Shown here: positions 12,501 through 25,711 of the stretch, piece by piece
Layout of the letters: each line of letters opens with the position of its first letter
How positions within the stretch are numbered: position 1 is the stretch's first letter
Origin: Tyto alba
Taxonomy: Eukaryota > Chordata > Aves > Strigiformes > Tytonidae
Reading direction: 5' to 3'
Assembly (NCBI RefSeq): GCF_018691265.1
Contig: NW_024881324.1
Location: 5,149,730-5,213,729, forward strand
Length of the DNA stretch: 64,000 bases
Program-made: the position numbers and the translations under genes
The notes under the pieces: model-generated
The model's database searches: none
Seen by the model: the letters and a program-made list of their open reading frames with translations, nothing else
What the model was told of the DNA's origin: nothing

Positions 12501-13099
12501 TACGGAAAAACTCCTGGATCAGATTAAAATGAGATGGGGCAGGGGAGAATACAGGTAATCAATTATTTTTGCATAGATCTTGTCAGTTTATACTGTTTAC
12601 ATTCAAGATTTAATGGCATAGTCATATGAAAACAGTTCAGAGGTTCAGGTTTGCAAAGATGCAGCTATGGCACAACTAAGGGAAAAGAACAGAGGACTGA
12701 TTTATTAAGTAAGGAAAGTTAAGCAAAGAAAGCAGTATAAAACTAGGTAACAACACAGTGAACAAAGTTCATTCTAGATCCAGAAGATACCAAGAAGTTT
12801 GCTCTGCAGGGAATATAGGGGAAGGCAAGCATGACAGATATAACTATTTTTATGGATTTTCTCAGTCCAAAAATAATCCATCACTATAAACAATTTCTGC
12901 ATTTTATTTTTTATAATTATGTTCTATATTCTATTTCAGTTATTACAGAAATGTCAATCAAAATTCATCTAAAAAATTACAGGTATTTCTCACCTGTTAA
13001 GAAGTCATCTTTCATATCAGATTTTGTAGTTCCCAGGATGGTAGAGTTCAGATAGTTATGTTGAGCAAAATAGTGTGACAGTGTTTTAAAATTCACAGA
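9598..13099. other. Upstream region of LRRC14B and AT-rich intergenic sequence
   Basis: The 5' flank of LRRC14B starts here. About 75 bp upstream of the ATG, CTATTTTTAT (near 9674) is one base from a MEF2 site or could be a weak TATA element in reverse. I do not claim a promoter on that alone. From about 11200 to 13000 the DNA is very AT-rich with A/T runs and no recognised gene. Confidence 0.4.
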
Positions 13100-15455
13100 G
13101 AAACTGGCAATCCAGGAGACTCCTGGAATTCATTGAGGATAACTTCTTAGGTCAGGTAATAGACAACCCAACCAGATGGAATGCATTACCGAACTGGTTG
13201 GTCACCAATGCAAGTGAAGTAATCAGGGATGTCAAGATTGGAGGCGGCCTGGATTGCAGTGATCACGCACTGGTGGAGTTCACAGTCCTGAGGGATATGG
13301 GTCAGCTGAAGAGTAAAGTCAGGACACCAAATTCTAGGAAAGCAAAATTCCAGCTGTTCAAGGGAACAGAACAGAGCTGACAGGTCTTTAAGGATGCTTT
13401 CCTTGGGATGCAAGATCTCTTGAGCCCCATGTGCAAGAAATCAGGAAAGGATGGTGAGAGTCTGGCATGGATGAGTCAAGACCTGCTGGCCAAACTAAAG
13501 AGCACGAAGGAAATGCACAGGCAGGGGAAGCAGGGAGAGGTAACCTGGGAAGAGTATAGGGACGCTGCCCAGTTGTGTAGGCATGGGGTCAGGAAGGCCA
13601 AGATGCATCTGGAACTGAACTTGGCAAGGGACAGAAAGAACAATAAGGGCTTCTACAGTTATGTCAGTCAGCAAAGGAAGTTCAAAGAAAGTGTACCCCC
13701 CAATGAACAAGACTGGCAAACCAGTAACAGTGGACTGGGAAAAGGCTGAGGTATTCTACAGATTTTTTATCTCAGTCTTCACTGGCAATCTCTCTTCCCA
13801 CATCTCCTGAGTGGATGGACAGCAAGGCAGGGACTGGGGAAGCAAAGTCCCTCCCACTGTAAGAGGAGATCAGCATCGAGACCTGTGAGGAACCTGAACA
13901 TACATAAGTCTGTGGGACCTGACAAGATGCATCACAGAGTCCTGAGGGGATTGGCTGATGTAGTTGCCAAGCCACTCCCCATGATACTTGAAAAGTCATG
14001 TCTGTCAAGTCCCTGGTGAATGGAAACAGGGAAACATTGCATCCATTTTTAAAAAGGGTAGAAAAGATGATCCTAGAAACTACCAACCTCTCAGTCTCAC
14101 TTCTGTACCTGGGAAGATCATGGAACAGACTGTCCTAGAAGCTATATTAAAGCACATGGAGGACAGGGAGGTGATTTAAGACAGCCAGCATGGCTTCACC
14201 AAGGGCAATTCTTGCCTGACCAACCTAGTGGCCTTCTGTGATGGAGTGACTGCAACAGTGGACAAGGGAAGAGCTACAGATGCCATCTATCTGGACTTCT
14301 TTAAGGCTTTTGACATGGTCTCCCACAACATTCTTCTTTCTATATTGCAGAGACATGGATTTGATGGGTGGACTGTTTGGGGGATAAGGAACTGACTGGA
14401 TGGTCATATCCAAAGAGTAGTGGTCAATGGCTCAATGTCCAGATGGAGCTCAGTGACAAGTGGTGTTCCTCAGGAGTCTGTACTGGGACCAGTACTGTTT
14501 AGTATCTTCATCAATGACATAAACAGTGGGATCATGTGCACCCTCAGCAATTTGCAGATGATACCAAGCTGAGTGGTGTGGTTGACACACCTGAGGGATG
14601 GGATGCCATTCAGGGGTATGTGGACAAGCTTGAGAAGTGGGCCCATGTGAACCTCATGAGCTTCAACAAGGCCAAGTGCAAGGTCCTGCACCTGGGTCAA
14701 GGCAACCCCTGGTATCAATACAGACTGGGGGATGAAGGGATTTTGAGCAGCCCTGCAGAGAAGGACTTGGAGGTACTGGTGTATGAAAGATGGACATGAC
14801 CCAGCAACATGTGTTTGCAGCCCAGAAAGCCAACCATATCCTTGGCTGCATCAAAAGAAATGGGGCCAGCAGGTTGAGGGAGGGGATTCTGCCCCTCTAC
14901 TCCACTCTGGTGCGACCCCACCTGGAGTCCTGTGTCCAGCTCTGGAGTCCTCAGTACAGGAAAGACACAGACCTGTTGGAGCGGGTCCAGAGGAGGGTCA
15001 CAGAAATGTTCAGAGGGATGGAACACCTTCCCCTATGAGGACAGGCTGAGAGAGTTGGGATTATTCAGCCTGGAGAAGAGAAGGCTCCAGGGAGACCTTA
15101 TAGCAGCCTTCCAGTACTTAAAGGGAGCTTATAAGAAAGATGGGGACAGACTTTTTTTAGTAGGACCTGTAGTGATAGGGCAAGGGGTAATGGTTTTAAA
15201 CTAAAAGAGGGTAGATTCAGACTAGTTATAAGGAAAAAAAAAATTATGAAGAAGGTGGTAAAACACTGGAACAGATTGCCCAGAGAGGTGGTGGGTGCCC
15301 CATCCCTGGAAACATTCAAGGTCAGGTTGGATGGGGCTCTGATCAACCTCATCTAGTTGAAGAGGTCCCTGCTCATTGCAGGAGGGGTTGGGCTAGATGG
15401 GACTAGAAGGGATTTAAAGGTCCGTTCCAACCCAAACTAGTATATGATTCTATGA
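13100..15455 (+). mobile_element. CR1 LINE, 5'-truncated, with broken ORF2
   Basis: This is a non-LTR retrotransposon copy of about 2.36 kb. It begins inside the endonuclease domain (a SDHALVEF block near 13260). It continues through the linker region (ENxGF-type text, here NKGFYSYVSQQRKF) into reverse transcriptase. There NYQPLSLTSVPGKIMEQ and the catalytic FADDTKLSG block (about 14551-14577) are readable. The C-terminal block with [19 protein letters not shown] and LWSPQYRKD follows. The 3' UTR ends CCAACCCAAACTAG then ATGATTCTATGA, the CR1 tail. Frameshifts and stops split the frame, so it is not active. CR1 copies normally lack target duplications, and none is seen. Confidence 0.93.
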
Positions 15456-17926
15456 AACACTATTTTAAAATTGTTTCATTTCAAATATTGGGAGAAGGGG
15501 TGTGGCAAAATTTTATATTTTGTGTGAGGATATTTTCCAGTTTGCTTTAAGTTTTTCAATGCTTTATAAACATTTTAAGCCTGAAGTCATCAATAAATTT
15601 TTATGTCTATGCAAGAAAATTCCATGTATTCCCTCTCTCAGCAAGCTATTACCTCTGCACAAAACCAGGTTGTGTTTGTAGCCCACCCTACATGAAGTAC
15701 AGCCTGGAGCTGTACTTGCTGGTTCCCACAGTCAGAAAGATGGAGACAGCTCATGTCTAATTCTCTGGAAGCTACCACAGTGGAACAGCTAATTATGACA
15801 CTATCTATAGGTAACTCAGAGATGATGAAGGTTGTTAATGAGCATGGGAAGCAAGAGAGTTAACAGAGTAGTGGCAGAGCTTTTGTTTGCCTCACAATGA
15901 CAGATGAATACCCATGTAGCTAACTCAGTTTTCCACACACCCAGAGTCTGGCAACCTTCCATTGCCTGAACAATCTGATCCAGTCCAAAAGGATATTATG
16001 TCAGAAGTGCATATGTACATTTTCTATTTGATTATTGCATTGGTACAAACATCATTGTTTAAAATGAAATACTTGAAACACCAGTCAGTACATATCTAAT
16101 AAACACGAATCACAAAACACAGGTAAAAATGCATTTCTCTGATTTGTGTTACAGAATGGATTTAATCTGTGATACTATACGATTTCGTATACTTATAAAC
16201 AGCTCCCAAAGTGAGCTGTTGTGTGAAAGTGACGGTGGTCTGACAATACTGAACATTCACGTGAAATAAGAAAACATCTTACAAGAAGGAGGTACACATC
16301 ATCTTTCCACTGAACTACCTTTACAAAAGGTGTTACAGAGGTGAATTCAAGCTAAAAAATCTTCCTAATACTGTTAAAGCATGCAAACCAGCTTTAGGAA
16401 ATTCGCCCATGCCCCGATTTAATTGGCTATTTTAAAATTAACATAGCAACAAGCAGAGTTTTCCTTTTTATTATTTTCCCTTGATCATTCTAGTACTGAA
16501 GAGAAAAAAGCCTGTTAGTTACTCATTTATGCCTGTTAGTCAAACTGTTGAGAGATCTAATACATGAGAGGTTTTGTTCTGATGGAAAAGGGAAATCTAT
16601 TTAAAACCGACCTTACTGCTTAGTGGGAGTGATCTGACCACATTAATCCATAAAAAATCTCACAAGAATTTTTTTGGGGGCACAGGAATTAAGCAATATA
16701 ATATTGTCTTTGCTTGTGGAGTAGTTAGAGCATTTCTAAGCAATCCCTTCCTCTTAACCACAGTACTGATGTTCTCTTGTGTCACACATGGATTGTAATT
16801 AGTGCCTTAGAACAGCAATTTTCTTGATGAGGAAATTTCCCAATTTCTACAAAAGTGCTCCTGTGACAAAGCAGGAGAAGCAGAGATACAGCAACACACC
16901 AGCTGTAAAGCAGAAGCACTTTAAGGAAACACATTAACCTCAGCGTGTATAAAAGTCAAAGCCAAGCTCAACACTAACACTGTTCCAAATCTGCAAGACT
17001 GCTGTGAAATAACACAGACAATGTACGCCAAACTTAGGCTGGAATACCTCAGAATACTTCTTGGTTCCCCAGCTGGCTGGCTAGTAAAGTTAATACGGGT
17101 CATTGCTGATGGCTGGGATGGAAAAGGATAAAGTAAAGCAATCTCGGGGTATGGGCTGTATAGAGGAATATTTCTATAGGGTATTTCAGCCTTGGCTCCA
17201 TGTTGGTTAGCATGTTAGCCTTGGCCAAATCCAAAATAAATAGTGCTAGTCCCTTTTCTGCCATATATATGAAACAGATATACATATGTTCCCAATAAAA
17301 AGCAAATAGCATCTGGAAATAGTAAAGATAATCTACCTGCATCTTTGTCTAATAAAGAGACTCTGGTTTAATACTGTGATTTCCTATCTGCTTCTATCTC
17401 CTTATAAAATACTATTGCTTTTAGTAACGGTAGTTCTTCCTTTTATTTTGCCTACTTCCTTGAATTAATTTGCAGACCTCAGCCAGTCACATTTGTATAC
17501 ATGCAAACATATGCATGATTGCAGTGAATGCAGCACACTCAGCTATTCTGAAATTCAAAAACTGCTTTTACCAGGATTATATTTCTCTCTATCTAGCTGA
17601 ACATGTACACAGAAGTGCTGGTAATGCACAGCTGTATCTAACTGTAGTTAGATGTCAGATGTCAATTTTGATTGTAAGTTCTTGTGCTTGCAGGATCCAG
17701 AAGTCATGCAATATCCTTATATCATATACTTTATTTATCCTCACAGAATCTTGCAAACATCAGGGGATCGAACACTATGGGGATCTTGCTCCCACTGCTC
17801 CCTTGGGACACCAGGGATTTTTATTATAGGTTAAATAGGCCTGCACCTTAGTTCAGAATTCATGTATAAGGGAATTAAGCTAATTGCTCTGACTAACTAA
17901 CACTCATTTAGCAGCATGCAACCTTT
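15456..17926. other. Intergenic stretch, nothing recognised
   Basis: AT-rich sequence between the CR1 copy and a small tandem duplication. I found no gene, RNA or repeat family here that I can name. Confidence 0.45.
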
Positions 17927-18046
17927 GAGCTCCAAGTTTGCATCAGCATTACAATATATTGTTAAAATTACTGGTACTTCTATCTAGAGCTCCAAGTTTG
18001 CATCAGCATTACAATATATTGTTAAAATTACTGGTCCTTCTGTCTA
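17927..18046. repeat. 60-bp direct tandem duplication (two copies)
   Basis: Unit 17927-17986 is repeated at 17987-18046, starting GAGCTCCAAGTTTGCATCAG in both. By eye only two bases differ between the units (GGTACTTC versus GGTCCTTC, and CTATCTA versus CTGTCTA). The near-identity points to a recent local duplication rather than an old repeat. Confidence 0.95.
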
Positions 18047-21000
18047 ACATTGATCTTGCAGTGTTTTCTGTGTCTGATTAACTAAGAATCTCTTTATAAC
18101 TAAACGATATTCAGCACAGCACTCCCTTGGAGAGAAGATGGAATCATGCCCAATATAAGGGCTACTGAGGCTTAACAGAGGGGTGCCTTAAGCTCCCTAG
18201 AAAGGGGAAAGAATGAGAGGGAAAGAGAAAAAGAAACAACTTACACAACATCCAGCAGGATCATGGCAAACTCTGTTGTCATCTGCTTAGAAAATTGAAT
18301 GAATTATTTGTGTCCCTGTCTTAGGAAACACATGAGTATCTCCCTAACTTTAAACTAAAAGTGTTAAAATATGTAATCCAAAGGTAAATAACAGATCTTC
18401 CCTTCATAAAATAACCCAAGCAATGACATACAGCAGGAAGGGTTTGCTTTCAAGAGATAAACACAAACAGTTTATTTTCTACCATATGTTGTGAATCCAG
18501 CCAGACACTGTCATGCCCTAAAGATATTTGCAAGACTGAAGCATAGCTGTTTGATTAGAGAAAACAATCATAAAAAAATCAAAGCAAAGGATGATAGTCC
18601 TTTTCAAAAAAAAAGCACATTTTTCGTCATCTTTCGGATCTTTAACTTCCTACATACACTTATTTTCTCCTTCCTCCCATTATGAAACAATTAAAGGATA
18701 AAAACTTCATTAATAGGTAAAGCAAAAAGCTTACATTCCCAGTCAAAAATAATTTTTAATTATTTTAAAATCCAGATTTTCTATGAATAATTAAAGAGAA
18801 ATTTATTTTTAAAAGTGGTTCTGATCTAAGTTATGATTAGCTCCTGCATCAGCATTTTCACTCACTCGCGTTATCAAAGAAAACCTCTCCATTGCTCCCA
18901 ATTACATTAAAGGCCTGTATTATTTTCTCCCTGCCCCCTATTTTGTTATCCTAGCAGAAAAACATATCAACTATTAATGTTAATGAAATTCTGTAATGAG
19001 AAAAATGCCACAGCCTATCTTAGCTGTGAACAGATAGCTTCAAGGCCAAAATTCAAGAATTTTTTTTCCGTAATAGTCCAAATACTAGAAACATTCTTTA
19101 CACTGACGGTCCTCTAGGCAGCTTTAGGAAATTGCTCCTATGACAGGGCACACTTTAACCACTTTTAGAGAAGAAAGGATTACTCCACTCCTGATCCCAG
19201 GAGAAATGACTGTTCACTCTCTGCTTAGAGACTTGCTGAGCAGTGAGACATGATTGTCTGCGATAGTTGAAGAAACTCGATGACAGTAGACAGATAGAAA
19301 GATACAGTTTGGAAAAGTCATGCAGCATAAAAGCCTTTTCTGGTTCTCTCTTCTGGCACTCACAAAACAACACATTCTCTGGGGAAGCCACCTGGAGGTC
19401 AGCTCTGAAGACCAGCAGTGTTATGAAGTGGTCACTGCTTATACTCACCACAACACATTTCCTGACATGAACCATGCCACACAGACACTGACTTTCCTCC
19501 TGCCGCAAGCAGAAAAACTGAGAAGAGGCATAGAACAACTCTCCTCTCAGCTACTTACCAAACATGAGCCAAAGAAGGACATGGGGAAAACAGTGTCACG
19601 AAATGTTGAAAAATAAGAAGGCAGTATAAGAGCAACATTGCCCATGTCATCAGATTGGGAGGGCTTTATCAGTTTCCTATGCCTGATGAAGTCTCATCAT
19701 CTGCTCTTCTTGTTTCCCCTGTGCTCACAGAATGCTTGAATGACTGTTAAGAACTGCCAAACATTTTTGTTGAAGATGCTTGAATGTCTTTTGCATAAGA
19801 TAAAATGAAGAAAATGAATTTATCTCACTGCCCTGGAAGCAAGAGGAGAGTCAAGGACCTGAAGTAATTTTTATCTTATCTTGGAGGTATCCAAGAGTTA
19901 TCTGGTTTAGGCTCTAAATTGACTACCATTATCTTATATACGTCTTATCCTCAAAGAGATTACTACAGAAGACACAGAAGTCCAAAGAAAAATTTGAACT
20001 GGTTGCAGAACGAAAACTTGACTTTACAGCACATTTGAAGGATCTGCAGTTGTTTTCTCAGAATAAAAACATTCTTAAATATTTATAAAACAGAGTGGAT
20101 TTTAGAAGGCCAAGCTTTCAGTCTGAATCTCCCTCACTTCTGCACAAAGCAGTCACCTCAGCTGTGAGAAACCTCCTAGTCAAGAACCTCACCAAAACTG
20201 GTAACTTCCAGTCAGTCTATTAACTTTTTCAGACATCAGAGCAGTAGTTCAGACATACTGGAGAAGGCAACGGAGTGCATATTTAAGAGGAAAAATCAAA
20301 ACAGGCCAAAAATTAAGCTATTTAGACAACCACTGCCACATCACAGCAAATCTGTCAATTAAAACAACCACTTAAATGCACCATTCACCTAAACTGGGTT
20401 GAAGTAAAATCTTTAATTGAGAATTCTCCCCTGCGTTTAATACTGTAGGGGGAAAAACTTTGGCTTTTTGCCAGTCTTAGAAGCACTGGTACTAGATCAT
20501 TAGAAAGCGATGTGGAATGTGGAAAGAGGAAAGGAACATGTGTTTTTCTTTTGATGGCAAATACAGTGTAATGAAAGCCTCCAATCTATTCATATATGAA
20601 GCACTCAAATAGCAGGATTGTGAACAGTAACTACGACTCCATATTCTTTGTCAAAGGTCCTGGCTCTTTCATCAACTGAAGTTGCAACACCCAAACACTC
20701 CAGTTATTTGAGAAGGTGCTACAGACGGTAACATTATCTTGTAGGAACAGAATAAATGGGAATTTGTGATGTTCGAAAAGAGGTCATTAAAAGCCTTTAC
20801 GGGGGTTTAGTGACAGTTGCTGCAGATTCAGCAAGAACAGGTTTTGCTTTCACCCATTTTCGTTAAAAAAGAAAAAAATGCTTGTGAGATATGTAGATAG
20901 GAGACAGTTGTCAACACTAAGGCCAGCATTTCAGCGAGGCAGGAAATGTGTTTAGATAAATCACTAAATTTTTGCCCATTTTGATCTCCTGAAAAAGGCA

Positions 21001-21583
21001 AGTGTTGGTGCAGTTCAACCTTAAGTACATACAGCACCAAGTTAACCGTCTTCTGCAAAGGAAAACCTTAAGATTTCAGCTTGAAAAGTCAAGCTGACTG
21101 TCTCAGAACATTTATATAGCTAGTAGGCAAACAACTACCACTTCCTAACAGGGTAACAACAATCATACTAAGAGCTAAAATAATTTTCTTCTTTAATCCA
21201 AGCTTGAAGTGAGCAATAGCACTATGTGCAAAATACTGAAAGGAAGTATTCAAAGCATGACTCCTTAATGGAAAGGAACACCAATAGCCATCACTCTGAC
21301 CAGTCCTTTAAATAAAGCACAAACTACAGAATTGGGTAAGGCTTCACCCAAAGGCTTCTTGAAAGTGTCTTTGGGAATTTGGCAAATTCTTGTCATGCAA
21401 ACTATCACATCTACTGTAAAGATTGCAGTGGGCTGAAACCAGCTACCACAGGCCATTTACAATTCCTCTAGTTTACTGTCATAAATAGAATGTGGCTTTT
21501 CCTTCAGATCAGCTAGTAAAAGTGTGACTGTTCTTCCCAGTGACGAATAGGAATGTTATTAGCTATCATTTCATGATTGGTAT
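18047..21583. other. Intergenic stretch, nothing recognised
   Basis: Mixed AT-rich sequence. The longest reverse frame (19155-19538, 127 residues) shows no family features and overlaps open frames on the other strand, so I do not call it. Confidence 0.45.
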
Positions 21584-22087
21584 TGTTGTGTTTCGAGCCT
21601 GGTCATCAGCCAAACACCACACAGCCACTCACCCACCCTCCCCCACCTAGGAATGGGGAAGGAATCAGAGGGGCAAAGGGAGACTCGCAGGTTGAGATAG
21701 AAACAGTTTAATAATGGTAATAAAATAAAATGGTGGCAGTATAAACGGGTAGTGTACAATGCACTTGATCACCACCAGCCGACCGACACTCAGCCCGCTC
21801 CCGGCCAGCGATCCTGAAACACAAAGAGGCTGCAATGGCAATCCCTGAAGTGAGAGTGCGCCCCTTCCAGCCCACCCCTCCTTTATATGGTGAGCGTAAT
21901 GTCACATGACATGGAATATCAACCAATCCGGGCCCGGTGCTCCAGCCGTGTTCCTTCCCGGCTTCTTGTGAGCCGGTGCACAGGCAGGGCACGGGGAGTT
22001 GGAGAGTCCCTGAAATCTCTGTGTGCCATCAGCATTCTTCTAGCTACCAGGAACGAACATGAACTCTATTCCAGCCCAAACCAGGAC
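21584..22087 (-). mobile_element. LTR, family A copy 2 (minus strand)
   Basis: On the plus strand it starts TGTTGTGTTTCGAGCC and ends AGCCCAAACCAGGACT, the reverse of family A ends. It carries the GTTGAGATAGAAACAG block, then a reversed TATA box and the palindrome-like TCACATGAC. The E-box seen in copies 1 and 3 (CACGTG) reads CATGTG here. No clear target duplication is present (GGTAT left, TCTAT or CTATC right). Confidence 0.8.
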
Positions 22088-22602
22088 TCTATCCACCCCT
22101 TATTCCATATAATTTACATTATGCTCAGGTTCCGTATTTCTAAACCATTCTAATTAATTACTATCCTCTTCCCTGGTCTTAGACATGTGCACACAGATAT
22201 CATTCCCTCAGTCCATGGGCCATCACTGCAGAATGTATTGTGAGTTCATTTGGTCCATAGGTTCAGGTTCCATCTGTCATAATCGTCCCTTAGGGCTCAG
22301 TCCGTGGGGCACAGGTGACCTTGGACGTGGCAGGAGGATGGCATGCAGTCCCTGTTACAGTTGGAGCTGGTGGCTGATGCATCTGACGCTGTCTGCATTC
22401 AGAGTCTGCGGCAGTTGCTGGGCATCAGTTGCTGAATCCAGTCCTGACTTTATCCAAGTTCATGTGTTCCTTCATGAACATTGGCCTAATATGTGTCAAC
22501 CGTAGCAAAGTATTGATAGGGTTGTGTGGTGATTAATCTAATACAGTTTATTGGCTATTTTCACCTAACATTAAGTCCCCTTGAGGCACACATAGTAGTA
22601 GT
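22088..22602. other. Unassigned sequence between an LTR and the provirus, possibly ERV remnant
   Basis: It abuts the 5' edge of the minus-strand LTR. On the minus strand the last bases before that LTR read AATAAGGGGTGGATAGAG, which is polypurine-rich. That would suit a 3' internal end of a class II element truncated at about 22602. No protein motif is readable. It occupies the place where the first part of the provirus 5' LTR should be. Confidence 0.3.
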
Positions 22603-23035
22603 GGTGCAAAGAAACATAAAGAAGAGGAAGCCACAAACTAGCAACAAAACCAGACCAGGCCAGCCTTGAAGGACAAGATATAGGACTGAGTTTGTGAACA
22701 AGTAAGGGTCAGCTGGTAGACACAGTGAAGAAGACTACGAGCCTTCATCTAAAGACTCCCGACGACCACCCAAAGACTCCAACAGACATGTGCAAGAGAC
22801 ATCAACATATGCTAAGTAATCCCCAGAACAGGTTTGAAGATGATAAACAATTCTTGGAAATGTAATGAATGTGCATGAATAAGGTATTATAAATCACTTG
22901 TTGATTTCATTTTCACACACACACATGAGGAGGAGCTCTCCCCTGTGTGTCCGGCGCTGTAATAAAGAATGCCTGCTTTCTAAAACTCCAAAATCGAGTC
23001 TTAGAGAATGAATTAATTATCACTTTCTGGTAACA
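22603..23035 (+). repeat. Provirus 5' LTR (first part missing)
   Basis: It matches 30889-31310 from GGTGCAAAGAAA through to the ending GGTAACA. It contains the CACACACACA stretch, GGAGGAGCTCTCCCC and AATAAAGAATGCCTGC, an LTR poly(A) signal. The first roughly 196 bp present in the 3' LTR (30693-30888) have no match upstream of 22603, so this copy is truncated or replaced at its left side. Confidence 0.85.
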
Positions 23036-23040
23036 GATTT

Positions 23041-23058
23041 TGGTGACTCAGATAGGAC
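23041..23058 (+). other. Candidate primer binding site of the provirus
   Basis: TGGTGACTCAGATAGGAC starts 5 nt after the LTR end, at the expected place and with the obligatory TGG. I cannot assign the tRNA with confidence. The first seven bases resemble the tRNA-Trp type site of avian retroviruses, but the rest does not. Confidence 0.5.
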
Positions 23059-23660
23059 GCTCTCTGTCCAGCTGCTGGAACCTCTGAGTCAGCAACTCCC
23101 TAGGCTGGCCCCAGAGAAGTTCTCTGGGGGGACTCACTGATTCAGCAGATCCTCATGGGCACAGGCAAGGACCTCTTGTAAGGACAAGGCATTCTTTTAT
23201 TCTTCTGTTCTGAGACCGGTCATTCTGAAGCTGCCCATAAGTCTCAGTTTGTAAAAACCTGTGGGGTGGCATAGAATTGCACGTATGATATGTATTGATC
23301 ATTTGGTCATTACTGTCACCTGTTGGTGTATTTGTATCTGATTCAGTATCTGATTCTGATTTTATATGTGAGTATGTTACAGGCATATGACTGATCTACG
23401 CCTATCTTAAAATTTCTGATTCTACATCAGACTCCTTCCCCAGCTGCACCTAGCCGCTCGCTTTGGTGAGGAAAGTTAGAAAACAAGGGGAGTTGGAACC
23501 TCTGAACTCTGTCTTGATTTCCTTAAAGTCGGCTTTTGCTACCCAGGGTTGTAATTATTATTGTTATTATATGTTTTTGTATTTGTGTTGGTAACTGTTA
23601 GTTGTGTGCAGTGTTCATGACCTATCCCCTGTCTCTGTGCTGTGTAAATTCTAAGTCTAA
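23059..23660 (+). other. Provirus leader (untranslated, packaging region expected)
   Basis: Sequence between the candidate primer site and the gag start. Retroviral leaders here normally hold the splice donor and packaging signal, but I could not identify either reliably. Confidence 0.4.
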
Positions 23661-25711
23661 ATGGGTAATGAGCAGAGCACAGTTCTGAAAAAGAGTCCTT
23701 TGGGCTGTCATTTAGCCCACTGGAAAGATACTGGGGAACCACCTGGGGGAAGTCTGGACTGTAAGAAGTTAATGAAATATTGCAATCAGTGGTGGCCTCT
23801 ATATGAGCTAGATGATGGAGAAAAGTGGCCCCCTAATGGAACTTTAAAATATGACACCGGGTTGCAACTCATTATTTCTGTGCTGAGAAGGAAAGTGGGA
23901 TGAGGTGCTTTGTGCAGGTATGTTTTTCAGAATCTTTGTGGAATCACCCTGAATGGCAGAAAGAATGTGGAATCAATTTATCACCCCAGGACCCTATAAT
24001 CCTGGTGTTAGAAAAAGAGAATGATAAGCGAGATGGAAAATTAAAAAGATGTTGCTTGTCTTGTAGTATCAGGCAGAGGTGTTTAAAGATTGGTTCGCAA
24101 AATGAGAGATTGGAGGATTATTGGCCTCCACCACAAGGCACTGGTATTGAAGTATCACAGGTGAGAAAACTGGAAGAAGCTGGTACTGAATTCTCTCCCA
24201 TTACCACTGGAACTCGAAGTAAGATGCGACCTGTTCTACATGCTCCACTAAGACAGGCAATGGGAGCGGGGGGACCAGCTAGGTTTAAAGTGCCTTTCCC
24301 CTTTGCAGGCCTAGATGGGTGGAGACTGACTGAAGGGTGTCCTGGTAGGGGCTGGCCAAAACCCCCCTTTGGTCTGGCAGCGGGAGGAGCTGCAGCCCCC
24401 TGAGACCCCAGGGGCTCCCCAGGGCCCAGTGCCCTCACCTGTGTGCGGGGGCGGGGGGAGCACAGCTGGAGGGCTGGGCCCCGATTGGCCGATAGTCCAT
24501 GTCACGTGACACTGTGCTCACTATATAAAGGCAGGAGTGGGCCAGGAGGGGCTGCCACTTCTGGGAGTGTGGCTGTGGGGCCTTGGTGTTGGGGATCGCT
24601 GGCTGGGAGCAGGCGGGTGTGGGTCGGTGGGTGGTGAGCAGCTGTACGGTACATCACCTGCTGATACTGCTGTCAGTGTATTGTTCTGTCACTGTTATTA
24701 AACTGTTTTTATCTCAACCCACGAGTCTCCCTTTGCCCCTCCGATTCCCTCCCCACTCCCCAGTGGGGGGAGGGTGGGTGAGCGGCTGCGGGGTGTTTAG
24801 CTGCTGACCAGGCTCAAACCACGACAGGGGAATTATCGAGATGATCCCCAAAAGGTTGCTAAAGGGTTCAAATTGATTGTCAAAACCCAGGACCCAGATT
24901 GGGAGGATGTGGACACAGGGATGGATGAAGCGTTTAGTGAGTCAGAAAAGCAAATGATTGGAAAAGCAGCCAGAGCCCAGATGCAGGCTCAGATTTTGGC
25001 TGGAACACTGCCAGGAACAGGTGATCATCATGTATGGATTACTAATCCTGTCTGGCATCCCAATGATGCAAGGAACTGGGGTTTATTGATCTGGTACAGA
25101 GAATGGATTGCCTATGGAGTAAGAAATGCTGTCCCAAAGCAGTGAATTGGTCTAAATTATATGACATCAAACAAGATAAAAAGGAAACCCCTACTGATTT
25201 TTTGAATCAATTAAAAGGGGGATGCAAAATTATACCCCCTTAGATCTATCCTCACAGGTGGCAAAGGATCGGTTGATATTCCTGTTTTTGGGACAGTCAA
25301 CGGATGATATTAGGAAATAAAATACAGAACTTGCGAGGGCCAGACATGAGGAATTTAGAGAAATCACTGGAGATGGCTTGGCAAGTGTGCAGGAATAGGG
25401 ATAATCAGGAGAAGGTACTGGGCAGAACAATTGCCACCACTATGCTGGCTGCCTTGCGCATCACAGGAGGACCAGGTGTCTCCCGGAGCCCACTGGGGAA
25501 CAGTACTGACAGAGGAAGAGGAGGTTTTCAAGCAAATAGAGATGGAATTCGAGAGAGAGGACAAGCCAGGGGTTTTCCCACCATAGGGAAAAATCAATGT
25601 GCTTATTGTATGAAAGAAGGACACTGGAAACCAAATTGTCCCTCCCAGCAGGGAATAGAAGGGGCCAGCTCTTCTCTGTCAACAATAAACACAATTGACA
25701 CTGAGGAATGA
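23661..25711 (+). pseudogene. gag: Provirus gag remnant (matrix, capsid, nucleocapsid)
   Basis: The matrix portion starts MGNEQSTVLKK, with Gly2 available for myristoylation, and contains NQWWPLYELDDGEKWPPNG. That frame ends at 23903 and the frame from 23900 continues. The capsid start is recognisable as APLRQAMGAGG and FKVPFPFAG near 24240-24320. A family A LTR splits capsid at 24338-24826; capsid resumes with NYRDDPQKVAKGFKLIVKTQ. A further stop lies at 25143-25145 and a frame change follows. The nucleocapsid has one CCHC knuckle, C-X2-C-X4-H-X4-C, at 25598-25639. The last gag frame ends with TGA at 25709-25711, in the same frame as protease. It cannot make a complete Gag. Confidence 0.88.
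24338..24826 (+). mobile_element. Solo LTR, family A copy 3, nested in gag
   Basis: It begins TGTCCTGGTAGGGG and ends CAAACCACGACA. The capsid reading on both sides joins around a GGG that is present at both edges, so the target duplication is short or eroded. It has a CACGTG E-box and a TATATAAAG box, and is nearly identical to the copy at 251-735 over its middle 350 bp. Orientation is the same as the provirus. Confidence 0.9.

Noticed and set aside
19155..19538. 127-residue minus-strand frame
   Set aside because: No conserved motif, no convincing splice sites, and equally long frames on the opposite strand.
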